From Desulfuromusa sp. (GTDB taxonomy: Bacteria > Desulfobacterota > Desulfuromonadia > Desulfuromonadales > Geopsychrobacteraceae): 26,248 nt of DNA. The notes under the pieces were generated by a model. The model ran no database searches and was not told the origin of the DNA. It saw nothing but the letters and a program-made list of their open reading frames with translations. The DNA lies in NCBI GenBank assembly GCA_021647765.1, contig JAKIUD010000047.1:1-26248 (forward strand). Direction: 5' to 3'. The position numbers and the translations under genes are program-made. Below, one piece after another: positions 1-5,687 of this stretch. Numbering within the stretch: the stretch's first letter is position 1; every line of letters starts with the position of its first letter.

Positions 1-1
1 G

Positions 2-55
2 CAGGAAATTGAATTGCTTGAGGCGCAGGAAAAGAAACTGAAAAAAGCGGCGTAA
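2..55 (+). CDS. C-terminal tail of an unknown protein (partial)
   Basis: An open frame enters from the left edge and ends at a TAA at 53-55. The visible tail, QEIELLEAQEKKLKKAA, is charged and looks helical or coiled-coil. Its stop codon lies inside the outer core of the attC-like site at 50-56 (GCGTAAC), so this plus-strand gene either belongs to the next cassette in reverse orientation or is the flanking gene at the array boundary. Too little is visible to name a family, and it could be a chance frame. Confidence 0.45.
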   Translation, partial: QEIELLEAQEKKLKKAA

Positions 56-153
56 CACCCCATGCCACCAGCGCCGGCAAGTGGTGTAGTGCGTCCAAAA
101 TTTAAGATTTCACGCAGCTAAAGTCACTGGATCTCAAGTAGGAAGTGTTATCA
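50..153 (-). other. attC-like recombination site 1 (weaker candidate)
   Basis: Outer arms TAACAC (53-58) and GTGTTA (145-150) are perfectly complementary, with core-like heptamers GCGTAAC (50-56) and GTTATCA (147-153). Inner pairing is less regular: CCAGCG (69-74) against CACTGG (125-130) with one wobble, and TGCGT/ACGCA (90-94, 112-116) towards the apex. It lies 24 bases beyond the stop of the radical SAM gene, where its attC should be. Its outer core matches the start of cassette 3 at only 5 of 7 positions, so it may be degenerate. Confidence 0.5.
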
Positions 154-176
154 AGATAATTAACGATAATGATTCC

Positions 177-1574
177 TTAAATATCCCGGCCAGCTGCGAA
201 AAAATGGCTTTTCGTTCTGCCACTAATTAAACGAATAAGTCTATCTTCAATCCTTACAGAAGGAAAAGATTTATTTATTTGGTCAAGAATAGAATACAAT
301 TTATCCACATGTTTATCACAAAAGGAATAATTGTATACATCCCATGGGGTCTCTCTTTTTCTATTTATTATGTTTAATTTAATACCAGGCAAGGTTTCTG
401 CCCTAGTGAGGCAATTCCAAAAACTGCAAAGGCGAATTTCATATAAAAACTCAACTGTTTTGATTATGTCTATAATTGTTGATTCCTGTTGGAAGGTCAT
501 GCAGCCATTTGTAGAGCCATTTATACCTATGCTTTTAAAAAAATTAAACATAGTTTTAGATTCATTTACATCAACTTTTTTATTATATTTTTCCAATGTT
601 GAATCACTGCCTGATTCTAAACCAATGTATGTGCTTATCATGCCGATAGATTTCAACCTACTTATCAGTGAAATATCATTTGATTCATTAAGATTAAAAC
701 TGTTAGCTCGTATAAATACATCAAAAGGAATCTTCAGGTTTCTTCTTTCAATTTCACCACAAAAAGTTTCAATCCATTGTCTATTTTTGCTATCTCTGGT
801 AATGAACGTCGCATCGTAAAACCTCAAAAAAGAACGATTTTTATATATTATCTGATGTAGCAGTTCCATCTCATCAACTACATTTGCTGGAGATCTACGT
901 CTTATTATCATAGGATATTCATTTGAAAGAAATCTATTACCATTGCAAAATGAACATGGGAAAGGGCATCCACGTTGAGCTAATATACCAATCTCAATAG
1001 ATTTTCCTTTCTTGATTGCTTTTTTTGATATTGTTCGATTAGCAAAAGGAAGGGCATCTAAATTTTCAATAGGTTTTCGATTATCATTTCTGATAAAAAT
1101 ATTTTTTCTCTTATCAATATATGAAATTCCATGAACACTACATCCATTGCTATTATTGTTATCTAGATATTTTAACAAATCTACAAATGTGTCTTCTGAT
1201 TCTCCCCTGATCACAAAATCAATATAATGTCCATAAAAACCTAATATTTTTTTGTCTTGATAAGAAACATGTTCTCCGCCTACAATAACAACTATATCTT
1301 TGTTTAAAAATTTAATTTCCCTGCATATATTTATAGCCGAAGGAAAGGTTGCAAAATTAATGCTAAAAGCTACTATTTGATAATTGCGAGTGACTATAAA
1401 CTTCGCTATTTCGCAAGGAGATAAATCATCAACCCTAAGATCAAATATTTCAGCACTGTAACCGTGACTTTCTAAATTTGAAGCTATTGATCCTAAAGCA
1501 ATATTCTCATGTCTTTCATAAAGCATTCTCATTTCAAAAACATCAGTCTTAGGATTTACTAAAGCGATTTTCAT
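177..1574 (-). CDS. B12-binding-type radical SAM protein (integron cassette gene)
   Basis: The 465-residue protein begins with a cobalamin-binding-like Rossmann region (KIALVNPK start, GGEH near residue 100, IRGESEDTF near 123-130). This is followed by the radical SAM cysteine motif C203-x3-C207-x2-C210 (RGCPFPCSFCNGNRF) that would hold the 4Fe-4S cluster and S-adenosylmethionine. A histidine for base-off B12 binding (DxHxxG) is not evident. The rest resembles the common TIM-barrel core (GLESGSDSTLEKYNK near 320). Substrate is unknown; relatives include methyltransferases and cyclases. The gene is strikingly AT-rich compared with the his and glp genes, which suggests transfer. It fills cassette 3: the ATG is preceded by AGGAGG at 1581-1586, part of the attC core at the cassette boundary. 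Function beyond radical SAM chemistry is not inferred. Confidence 0.88.
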   Translation of the reverse strand: MKIALVNPKTDVFEMRMLYERHENIALGSIASNLESHGYSAEIFDLRVDDLSPCEIAKFIVTRNYQIVAFSINFATFPSAINICREIKFLNKDIVVIVGGEHVSYQDKKILGFYGHYIDFVIRGESEDTFVDLLKYLDNNNSNGCSVHGISYIDKRKNIFIRNDNRKPIENLDALPFANRTISKKAIKKGKSIEIGILAQRGCPFPCSFCNGNRFLSNEYPMIIRRRSPANVVDEMELLHQIIYKNRSFLRFYDATFITRDSKNRQWIETFCGEIERRNLKIPFDVFIRANSFNLNESNDISLISRLKSIGMISTYIGLESGSDSTLEKYNKKVDVNESKTMFNFFKSIGINGSTNGCMTFQQESTIIDIIKTVEFLYEIRLCSFWNCLTRAETLPGIKLNIINRKRETPWDVYNYSFCDKHVDKLYSILDQINKSFPSVRIEDRLIRLISGRTKSHFFAAGRDI

Positions 1575-1582
1575 TTTTATCC

Positions 1583-1706
1583 TCCTAACGTTCTAAATCA
1601 CCGGCTGGCCTTGGATTAACATGCCAACTTTATGCGTAGCAAGATATTGGAATAACCTCTGAAGTTCGCGCGTGTGAGCCAGTCGGGTGCATTTTTTTTG
1701 TTATGT
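1583..1706 (-). other. attC recombination site 2
   Basis: Core heptamers are TCCTAAC (1583-1589) and GTTATGT (1700-1706). The inner arms CACCGGCTGGC (1599-1609) and GCCAGTCGGGTG (1678-1689) pair as CACC/GGTG and CTGGC/GCCAG, with one extra base (G1685 is the natural bulge) in the right-hand arm; AAAT/ATTT continues the stem outward. An extra base in one inner arm is a hallmark of attC sites and marks L''. Here it places L'' on the right, so the cassette reads leftward, as its genes do. The stop codon of the DUF2442 gene lies inside the core (ACATAAC on the minus strand), another usual attC feature. Confidence 0.82.
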
Positions 1707-1967
1707 GATTTTTGCTTTTAGAGGAAATCTTTTGGGATGTTTTATTATCTCTTCTGTTAAATCAACATCTATGTCAGGCCAGTAAAAATGCCCTAAAGAA
1801 TGTTCTTCCACTGTAATGATAGATTTAACAGTTTGATTTTTGAACCACGGAAAATCTTCATATGACATAAATAATTCTTTATCATGAGCTAAGAGCCATA
1901 TCCCATGTGTGGTAATATTTGTAACTTCAACGGCTAAAGTGTTTGTTCCATGCGCTAGTGAGCTCAT
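1701..1967 (-). CDS. DUF2442 domain protein
   Basis: The 88-residue protein matches the DUF2442 pattern: a short beta-rich protein with TNITTHGIWLLAHDKELFMSYEDFPWF near residues 16-42, then a V.HSLGHFYWPDIDVDL segment and a C-terminal helix. DUF2442 proteins are commonly found immediately downstream of DUF4160 proteins and the pair has been proposed to behave as a toxin-antitoxin-like module, but the role is unproven. Its start overlaps the end of the DUF4160 gene by 41 bases, implying translational coupling; GAGGAG sits 8 bases ahead of the ATG. The stop codon is inside attC 2, so it is the last gene of cassette 2. Confidence 0.82.
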   Translation of the reverse strand: MSSLAHGTNTLAVEVTNITTHGIWLLAHDKELFMSYEDFPWFKNQTVKSIITVEEHSLGHFYWPDIDVDLTEEIIKHPKRFPLKAKIT

Positions 1968-2166
1968 TATAATGCTCCTCTACAAGTATCTCGATTCTTT
2001 TTAATTGTTTTCGAGAATAATGGTGATTTTGGGAAAGTTCAATTTCAGGTTCAAGCCAAAATTTTGCTTCTCCATCTTCAGACAAGACATGAACATGCAT
2101 ACGCTCTTCTTCTCTTGAGAAGAAGAAAAATCTAAATCCACGTTCTCTAAATACTGTAGGGCTCAT
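1927..2166 (-). CDS. DUF4160 domain protein
   Basis: The 79-residue protein has the recognisable DUF4160 layout: MSPTVFRERGFRFFFFSREE at the start, the M-H-V-H-V segment (residues 23-27), the EAKFWLEP segment (residues 33-40), and a C-terminal helix ending in a W-x3-F motif. Full length for the family. It is the first gene of the overlapping DUF4160-DUF2442 pair in cassette 2. The pair is frequent in integron cassettes and mobile DNA and is suspected, not shown, to act as a toxin-antitoxin or stabilisation module. No catalytic site is assigned. Confidence 0.82.
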   Translation of the reverse strand: MSPTVFRERGFRFFFFSREEERMHVHVLSEDGEAKFWLEPEIELSQNHHYSRKQLKRIEILVEEHYNELTSAWNKHFSR

Positions 2167-2196
2167 CTAATATTCCCCAAATTATTATTCTACATT

Positions 2197-2397
2197 TCAT
2201 TGGCGATCATCCTGCACTTTTGGCATAAATGCTAAAATAAGCGTTACAATCCAAGAAAAGATAAGGGTTAAAAATAGCATTAACACAACGCTCTTACCTC
2301 TACTTTTCGCTAGATTCGCATTGATAATAAACGGCAAAAAAAATCCAACGAAGACGATTAATACAATAAGGACTTCCGGTCCACCTAAACCAAACAT
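2197..2397 (-). CDS. Small two-helix membrane protein (integron cassette gene)
   Basis: I choose the ATG at 2395-2397 because GGAGAA precedes it at short distance; an in-frame ATG at 2445 would add 16 polar residues without a ribosome binding site. The 66-residue product has two hydrophobic segments (about residues 8-26 and 36-58) separated by a basic loop, NANLAKSRGKS, and a polar C-terminus, KVQDDRQ. It resembles small inner-membrane proteins sometimes labelled superinfection-immunity-like, but I cannot assign a family. It is the first gene of cassette 2, 30 bases before the DUF4160 gene, so probably co-transcribed with it. Confidence 0.65.
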   Translation of the reverse strand: MFGLGGPEVLIVLIVFVGFFLPFIINANLAKSRGKSVVLMLFLTLIFSWIVTLILAFMPKVQDDRQ

Positions 2398-2427
2398 AAT
2401 TTCTCCTACAAGTTGATTATTTACTCT

Positions 2428-2456
2428 ATCATACCAAAGATACATTCAAATATGCA
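2428..2456 (-). promoter_or_regulatory. Possible cassette-borne promoter (extended -10)
   Basis: On the minus strand, TATGAT (2433-2428) is preceded by TG one base upstream, giving an extended -10; a weak -35, TGCATA (2456-2451), lies 17 bases away. It sits about 30 bases ahead of the chosen start of the small membrane protein and inside cassette 2, so the cassette may carry its own promoter rather than depend on one in attI. AT-rich DNA makes chance matches likely. Confidence 0.35.
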
Positions 2457-2540
2457 CTTCATTTTCCTTATTATCTCTTATCGAATAGTTACCATCATAA
2501 AATATTCGTCTATTTCATGAATCTTACAGGTTATTTCCAC

Positions 2541-2645
2541 ACATAACGTGAGAATAAGCAGCCACGAAGGGTGGTACCGTTATTCTCTGTCGCTATCATC
2601 TCTCCCACTGCTGAATCTTTGGTCTGCTTCATTCTTTTGTTAGAA
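2541..2645 (-). other. attC recombination site 3 (first from attI)
   Basis: Core heptamers ACATAAC (2541-2547) and GTTAGAA (2639-2645) enclose inner arms AGAATAAGCAG (2551-2561) and CTGCTTCATTCT (2624-2635), which pair perfectly over 11 bases with one extra base, C2630, in the right-hand arm. As in attC 2, the extra base makes the right arm L'', so the site points leftward. The apex contains a further hairpin, CCAC/GTGG (2562-2565, 2571-2574). On the minus strand its opening core TTCTAAC is the exact complement of the attI-like GTTAGAA, and its closing core GTTATGT is the exact complement of the opening core of attC 2. Confidence 0.85.
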
Positions 2646-2690
2646 TATTTCACGTGCGGATCGATACTGTAACACAGATCCGCTTAACCG

Positions 2691-2760
2691 GAATCACTGA
2701 CACGTTCTGACACATCCTGACCTCTTCTGAAACTTCTTGACACGTCCTGACACATCCTGA
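2691..2760 (+). repeat. Seven phased 10-bp direct repeats upstream of the HTH gene
   Basis: Six exact-length units run from 2701 to 2760: CACGTTCTGA, CACATCCTGA, CCTCTTCTGA, AACTTCTTGA, CACGTCCTGA, CACATCCTGA; a degenerate seventh (GAATCACTGA) precedes them. All end in TGA. The first two units recur as the last two (19 of 20 bases). The 10-bp period puts each unit on the same face of the helix. The block ends 15 bases before the HTH start codon, so it may be an operator array or an iteron-like binding region. There are no spacers, which excludes a CRISPR. Confidence 0.8.
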
Positions 2761-2775
2761 TACAAGTAACCCATT

Positions 2776-3165
2776 ATGACTCGAAAACAAGACAAAAAAC
2801 GCAGATCTATTTCATCTGCTCAGAAACAACGCCATAAGAATAAGCTCGATCTTGCTGGAATCGAGCAGGGGGCGGTGGATTGTCGGGCGCGTGGCGACGG
2901 CGGCTCCGAGCAGATCCACGCCCCCATCCCTGCACCTACCGTTTTGTATGCTCCCCCGCAACCTTCCAAGGAACCCGCTGAAACTATTTCTGTTCCTGTG
3001 CTTCTGACTATTGATCAACTCGGGCAATGGCTCAACCTCTCCCGCTCAACCATTCATCGTCTCGATAAGGCTGGCAATCTCCCGGGTCGTATTCTTTTAG
3101 GTCGTCAAGTTCGTTATTCTCGTCCTGCTATATTATCCTGGCTTAAAGAGAGATTAACCCAATAG
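2776..3165 (+). CDS. Helix-turn-helix DNA-binding protein, excisionase/AlpA-like
   Basis: The last 50 of 129 residues form a MerR/excisionase-type helix-turn-helix: LLTIDQLGQWLNLSRSTIHRLDKAGNLPG, then a wing with RILLGRQVRYSRPAILSWLKERL. This fold is shared by phage excisionases, AlpA-like activators and many plasmid regulators. The first 75 residues are basic, low-complexity and proline-rich. No Shine-Dalgarno sequence precedes the ATG; an in-frame TAA at 2767 rules out an upstream start. The gene has the same orientation as the integrase but lies inside the predicted first cassette, so it is reversed relative to the array. It may regulate the integrase, the phased repeats before it, or act as a directionality factor; these are inferences from position and fold only. 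Confidence 0.8.
   Translation: MTRKQDKKRRSISSAQKQRHKNKLDLAGIEQGAVDCRARGDGGSEQIHAPIPAPTVLYAPPQPSKEPAETISVPVLLTIDQLGQWLNLSRSTIHRLDKAGNLPGRILLGRQVRYSRPAILSWLKERLTQ
2868..2925. repeat. GC-rich inverted repeat inside the HTH coding region
   Basis: GGGGGC (2868-2873) plus GTGGAT (2875-2880) pair perfectly with ATCCAC (2914-2919) plus GCCCCC (2920-2925), leaving one bulged G at 2874. The block is much more GC-rich than the surrounding array. It encodes the low-complexity linker of the HTH protein (about residues 31-50), so a palindromic element may have been absorbed in frame. Confidence 0.6.
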
Positions 3166-3224
3166 GCGGCTGCTGCATGCGCAGCATGAAGAGCAGGAGG
3201 GGGGGCAGCCCGGTACCTATTGGG
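3158..3224. repeat. Long imperfect palindrome after the HTH gene, possible terminator
   Basis: CCCAATAGG (3158-3166) is the exact complement of CCTATTGGG (3216-3224); inside it GGCTGC (3168-3173) pairs with GCAGCC (3205-3210), and a smaller hairpin GCTGC-ATGC-GCAGC lies near 3170-3185. The left arm overlaps the HTH stop codon. A pyrimidine-rich tract with a T run follows at about 3231-3246, so the structure could end HTH transcription before the integrase promoter. It lacks integron core heptamers. Confidence 0.5.
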
Positions 3225-3279
3225 GTATATCTCTCTCTTTTTTCTTTATCCTTTAAAATATTCCTCTGCTGTCCACTGA

Positions 3280-3345
3280 GCATTCTAACAGTTATTCTAC
3301 GACATCGACTCATTGGAATCTATCTTAGAGCGTAGCTGATTGCAA
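3280..3345 (-). other. attI-like insertion site next to the integrase gene
   Basis: On the minus strand GTTAGAATG (3289-3281) carries a GTTRRR-type core that is the exact 7-base complement of TTCTAAC at the start of attC 3, as expected at the attI/first-cassette junction. It lies about 110 bases before the likely integrase start, the usual attI distance. attI sites have little other conserved sequence, so the right boundary is arbitrary. A chance heptamer match cannot be excluded without comparison to an empty site. Confidence 0.65.
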
Positions 3346-3368
3346 CATGTATTTGTTATTAATATATG
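3340..3368 (+). promoter_or_regulatory. Probable integrase promoter
   Basis: TTGCAA (3340-3345) and TATATG (3363-3368) are separated by 17 bases, a good sigma-70 arrangement. Transcription would begin near 3375, downstream of the first possible ATG (3347) and upstream of the ATGs at 3398 and 3407. This is the main reason to prefer a later integrase start. No convincing LexA box was seen. Confidence 0.55.
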
Positions 3369-3397
3369 GGTTGCATCACTTGGTTTTGTTGGATAAT

Positions 3398-4834
3398 ATG
3401 TTTAGTATGGAAAAACATACTATACGACAAAAGCGGATTCATCGAAAAGCTCCTGCTCCATTTAATCAGGATCCCCTTTGGCCAAGTGGTTATTTTGAAG
3501 TGCTTGAGGAGGCTGGGGTTCCGGAAAAGGCGCGTCCCTTTTTTGTCCATTGGGTACGCCGTTTTTTTAATTGCAATCCCGGAAAATCCAGACGGTCGAT
3601 GGGTGCGGTTGAACTGCAGCGATTTCTTGCTGATCTGCGTAAAGACAAAGCAATGAAACAATGGCAGGTGCGGCAGGCTGAAACTGCATTGATTCTCTAT
3701 TATGAACAATTTCGTGGGATCGCTTTGGGCGACCTTGCTGATGCAATGTGTCAACCGAATCTGAATTCTGCTGAGGTTCCTAATCAAACTCAGCCAGTTC
3801 CACAATCTCAGCAAGTTGATCCTGCGGGTTTGGTGCCTGAACTACAGCAACCCGATGCTCCTGAACGACGTGTCGATATGTCTGCTCTTGGTGATGCTGT
3901 CAAAAAAGCCCTCCGGGTGGAACATTATGCCTTGAAAACCGAGCAGAGCTACTGGCAGTGGACTCGTCGTTTTGTTGCGTATCACCATGGTCGTAAACCC
4001 AGCAATATGGATGCTCCGGAAATCCATGCTTTCTTAAGTCATCTGGCTTTAAATGAGGGGGTTGCAGCATCGACCCAGAATCAAGCTCTCAATGCCATCG
4101 TTTTTTTGTATAAAAAAGTTCTACAGAAAGATGTTGGAGATTTTAGCGATTTTCCGCGTGCCAGGATGGGAAAACGGTTGCCGGTGGTCTGTTCGCGTGA
4201 GGAGGTTCAACTTCTATTTCGTTATATTGACGGGGTTGAAGGGACAATCATTCGGTTGCTGTATGGTACCGGGATGCGCATAATGGAGTGCCTTCGACTG
4301 CGGGTGCAGGATGTCTCTTTTGGCCGTAACGAAATTACGGTACGTGGAGGCAAGGGTGACAAGGATCGCCGGGTTCCTTTCCCTGCTTTGTTGCGTGACG
4401 AGCTGCGTGCCCAGCTTGACTGGCGCAGGGAGCTGTTTGAACAGGACAAGGCGGAACAAAAGCACGAGGTGGAGTTGCCGGGAACGCTGGCGCGTAAATA
4501 TCCAGCGGCTCCTTATGAATGGAAATGGCAGTATGTTTTTCCGGCAGCAAAGTTTTCGACTGATCCGCGTAGCGGGCGGATTCGCCGTCACCATCTGCAT
4601 GAAGTTCGCATTCAGCGGGCAGTCAGGCGCGCTGCCACACAAGCAGAAATCACCACACGTATCACCCCCCACACGCTGCGCCACTGTTTTGCTACCCATC
4701 TACTTGAGGCGGGTCAGGATATCCGCACAGTGCAGGAATTGCTTGGTCATTCCGATGTGAAAACAACTATGATTTATACCCATGTGCTCAATAAAGGCCC
4801 CCTCGGGGTGGTCAGCCCACTTGATACTTTGTAG
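3398..4834 (+). CDS. intI: Integron integrase (tyrosine recombinase) with extra N-terminal domain
   Basis: A tyrosine recombinase that would recombine attI and folded attC sites. Numbering from the ATG at 3398 (478 aa), the catalytic set is R294 (GTGMRIMECL), K319 (GGKGDKDR), H425 and R428 (HTLRH), H451 (LLGHSD) and nucleophile Y460 (TTMIYTHVLN). The IntI-specific insertion, LARKYPAAPYEWKWQYVFPA through DPRSGRIRRHHLHE, spans about 364-402 and separates it from XerC/D and phage integrases. The normal core-binding domain (about 160-255) is preceded by an additional region of about 110 residues that itself looks like a SAM-like core-binding fold (PLWPSGYFEVLEEAG...), then a Q/P-rich linker. IntI1 is about 337 residues. 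Starts at 3347 or 3407 remain possible; the promoter at 3340-3368 argues against 3347. All catalytic residues are intact. Confidence 0.93.
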   Translation: MFSMEKHTIRQKRIHRKAPAPFNQDPLWPSGYFEVLEEAGVPEKARPFFVHWVRRFFNCNPGKSRRSMGAVELQRFLADLRKDKAMKQWQVRQAETALILYYEQFRGIALGDLADAMCQPNLNSAEVPNQTQPVPQSQQVDPAGLVPELQQPDAPERRVDMSALGDAVKKALRVEHYALKTEQSYWQWTRRFVAYHHGRKPSNMDAPEIHAFLSHLALNEGVAASTQNQALNAIVFLYKKVLQKDVGDFSDFPRARMGKRLPVVCSREEVQLLFRYIDGVEGTIIRLLYGTGMRIMECLRLRVQDVSFGRNEITVRGGKGDKDRRVPFPALLRDELRAQLDWRRELFEQDKAEQKHEVELPGTLARKYPAAPYEWKWQYVFPAAKFSTDPRSGRIRRHHLHEVRIQRAVRRAATQAEITTRITPHTLRHCFATHLLEAGQDIRTVQELLGHSDVKTTMIYTHVLNKGPLGVVSPLDTL

Positions 4835-4873
4835 CCATAAGATTTTGCTCCATAGAAAATTGTTATTCCGGGA

Positions 4874-4902
4874 TTGCTCTGGGCGGCAATAAAATTTATA
4901 GT
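4874..4902 (+). promoter_or_regulatory. Probable hisA promoter
   Basis: TTGCTC (4874-4879) and TATAGT (4897-4902) are 17 bases apart, 45 bases ahead of the hisA ATG. It would free hisA-hisF from dependence on read-through from the integrase gene, which lies directly upstream in the same direction. Confidence 0.5.
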
Positions 4903-4946
4903 CAAGCACATTTTGTCAGAACTCCTTGAAAGGGATTTACAAAAGA

Positions 4947-5675
4947 ATGATTATTTTACCTGCTATTGATCTCAAAGAGGGTCGCTGTGTCCGGCTGGAG
5001 CAGGGGCTGATGGATAAAGATACCGTTTACAATGATGATCCGGCTGCTCAGGCCATAACCTGGCAGGAGCAGGGGGGAGAGTATCTCCATATTGTTGATC
5101 TGGATGGTGCTTTTGCTGGTGTGCCAAAAAATAAATCGGCGATTAAATCGATTGTTGACGCAATTGATATTCCTTCCGAACTGGGTGGTGGAATTCGTGA
5201 TCTGGAAACGATTGAAGCGTATCTTGATTTAGGGATAAATCGAGTGATCCTTGGAACTGTTGCCAAAGAGAAACCCGATCTGGTCAAAGAGGCGTGTCGG
5301 CTATTTCCCGGGCAGATCGTTGTCGGGATCGATGCTAAAGATGGCTTGGTGGCGGTGCGAGGCTGGGCTGATGTGACCGAAAAAAAAGCCACCGAAATGG
5401 CAAAAGAGATGGAAGCTTTTGGTGTTGAAGCGATCATTTATACCGATATCGCTCGGGATGGCATGATGCAGGGACCGAATATCGAAGCGACCAAAGCTCT
5501 GGCGGAGTCAATCACGATTCCGGTGATCGCTTCGGGTGGTTTGTCGACTCTGGATGACATCCGCAGCCTGATTGAAATTGAGGCTTCTGGTGTTATCGGC
5601 GTGATCACCGGTCAGGCGATCTACTCCGGTGCGATTGATCTGCGAGAAGCTGTTGCGCTTACCAAGGGAGCGTAG
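4947..5675 (+). CDS. hisA: ProFAR isomerase (HisA)
   Basis: 1-(5-phosphoribosyl)-5-[(5-phosphoribosylamino)methylideneamino]imidazole-4-carboxamide isomerase, the Amadori rearrangement of histidine synthesis. The 242-residue (beta/alpha)8 barrel starts MIILPAIDLKEGRCVRL, with catalytic aspartates D8 and D129 (VVGIDAKDG). Phosphate-binding segments are LGGGIRD (79-85) and IASGGLSTLDD near the end. I start at ATG 4947 with AAGGG at 4930-4934; an upstream TTG at 4926 would add seven residues not typical of the family. It is followed by hisF after 74 bases. The product feeds HisF/HisH; no hisH is visible in the window. Confidence 0.96.
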   Translation: MIILPAIDLKEGRCVRLEQGLMDKDTVYNDDPAAQAITWQEQGGEYLHIVDLDGAFAGVPKNKSAIKSIVDAIDIPSELGGGIRDLETIEAYLDLGINRVILGTVAKEKPDLVKEACRLFPGQIVVGIDAKDGLVAVRGWADVTEKKATEMAKEMEAFGVEAIIYTDIARDGMMQGPNIEATKALAESITIPVIASGGLSTLDDIRSLIEIEASGVIGVITGQAIYSGAIDLREAVALTKGA

Positions 5676-5687
5676 CGGTGATCGCCT

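Larger units (their letters stand above)
50..4834 (-). mobile_element. Integron: integrase, attI-like site and leftward cassette array
   Basis: The integrase gene (+) and the cassettes (reading leftward on the minus strand) diverge from an attI-like core at 3283-3289, the classical integron layout. Three attC candidates delimit the cassettes: cassette 1 at 2547-3288, cassette 2 at 1589-2546, cassette 3 at 56-1588. For cassettes 1 and 2 the core at the cassette start is an exact 7-base complement of the core opening that cassette's own attC, which is what site-specific insertion of a circle would leave. For cassette 3 only 5 of 7 bases match. The array probably continues past the left edge. 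That this is an integron follows from the integrase family and the sites; whether it is active is not known. Confidence 0.85.

Noticed and set aside
331..819. A 162-codon frame on the plus strand opposite the radical SAM gene
   Set aside because: It is antisense to a gene with clear motifs, has no ribosome binding site and no recognisable product.
2691..2760. CRISPR array
   Set aside because: The 10-bp units are contiguous with no spacers and no cas genes are present.
3338..3360. Possible LexA box in front of intI
   Set aside because: AAC and GTT half-sites are present near 3344-3357 but the spacing fits neither the Escherichia nor the Bacillus type box.
3347..3397. Integrase start at the first ATG
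   Set aside because: It lies upstream of the predicted transcription start and has no ribosome binding site; kept only as an alternative.
4214..4699. Long antisense frame opposite the integrase catalytic domain
   Set aside because: The plus-strand protein carries all conserved IntI residues; the antisense product is cysteine- and proline-rich nonsense.
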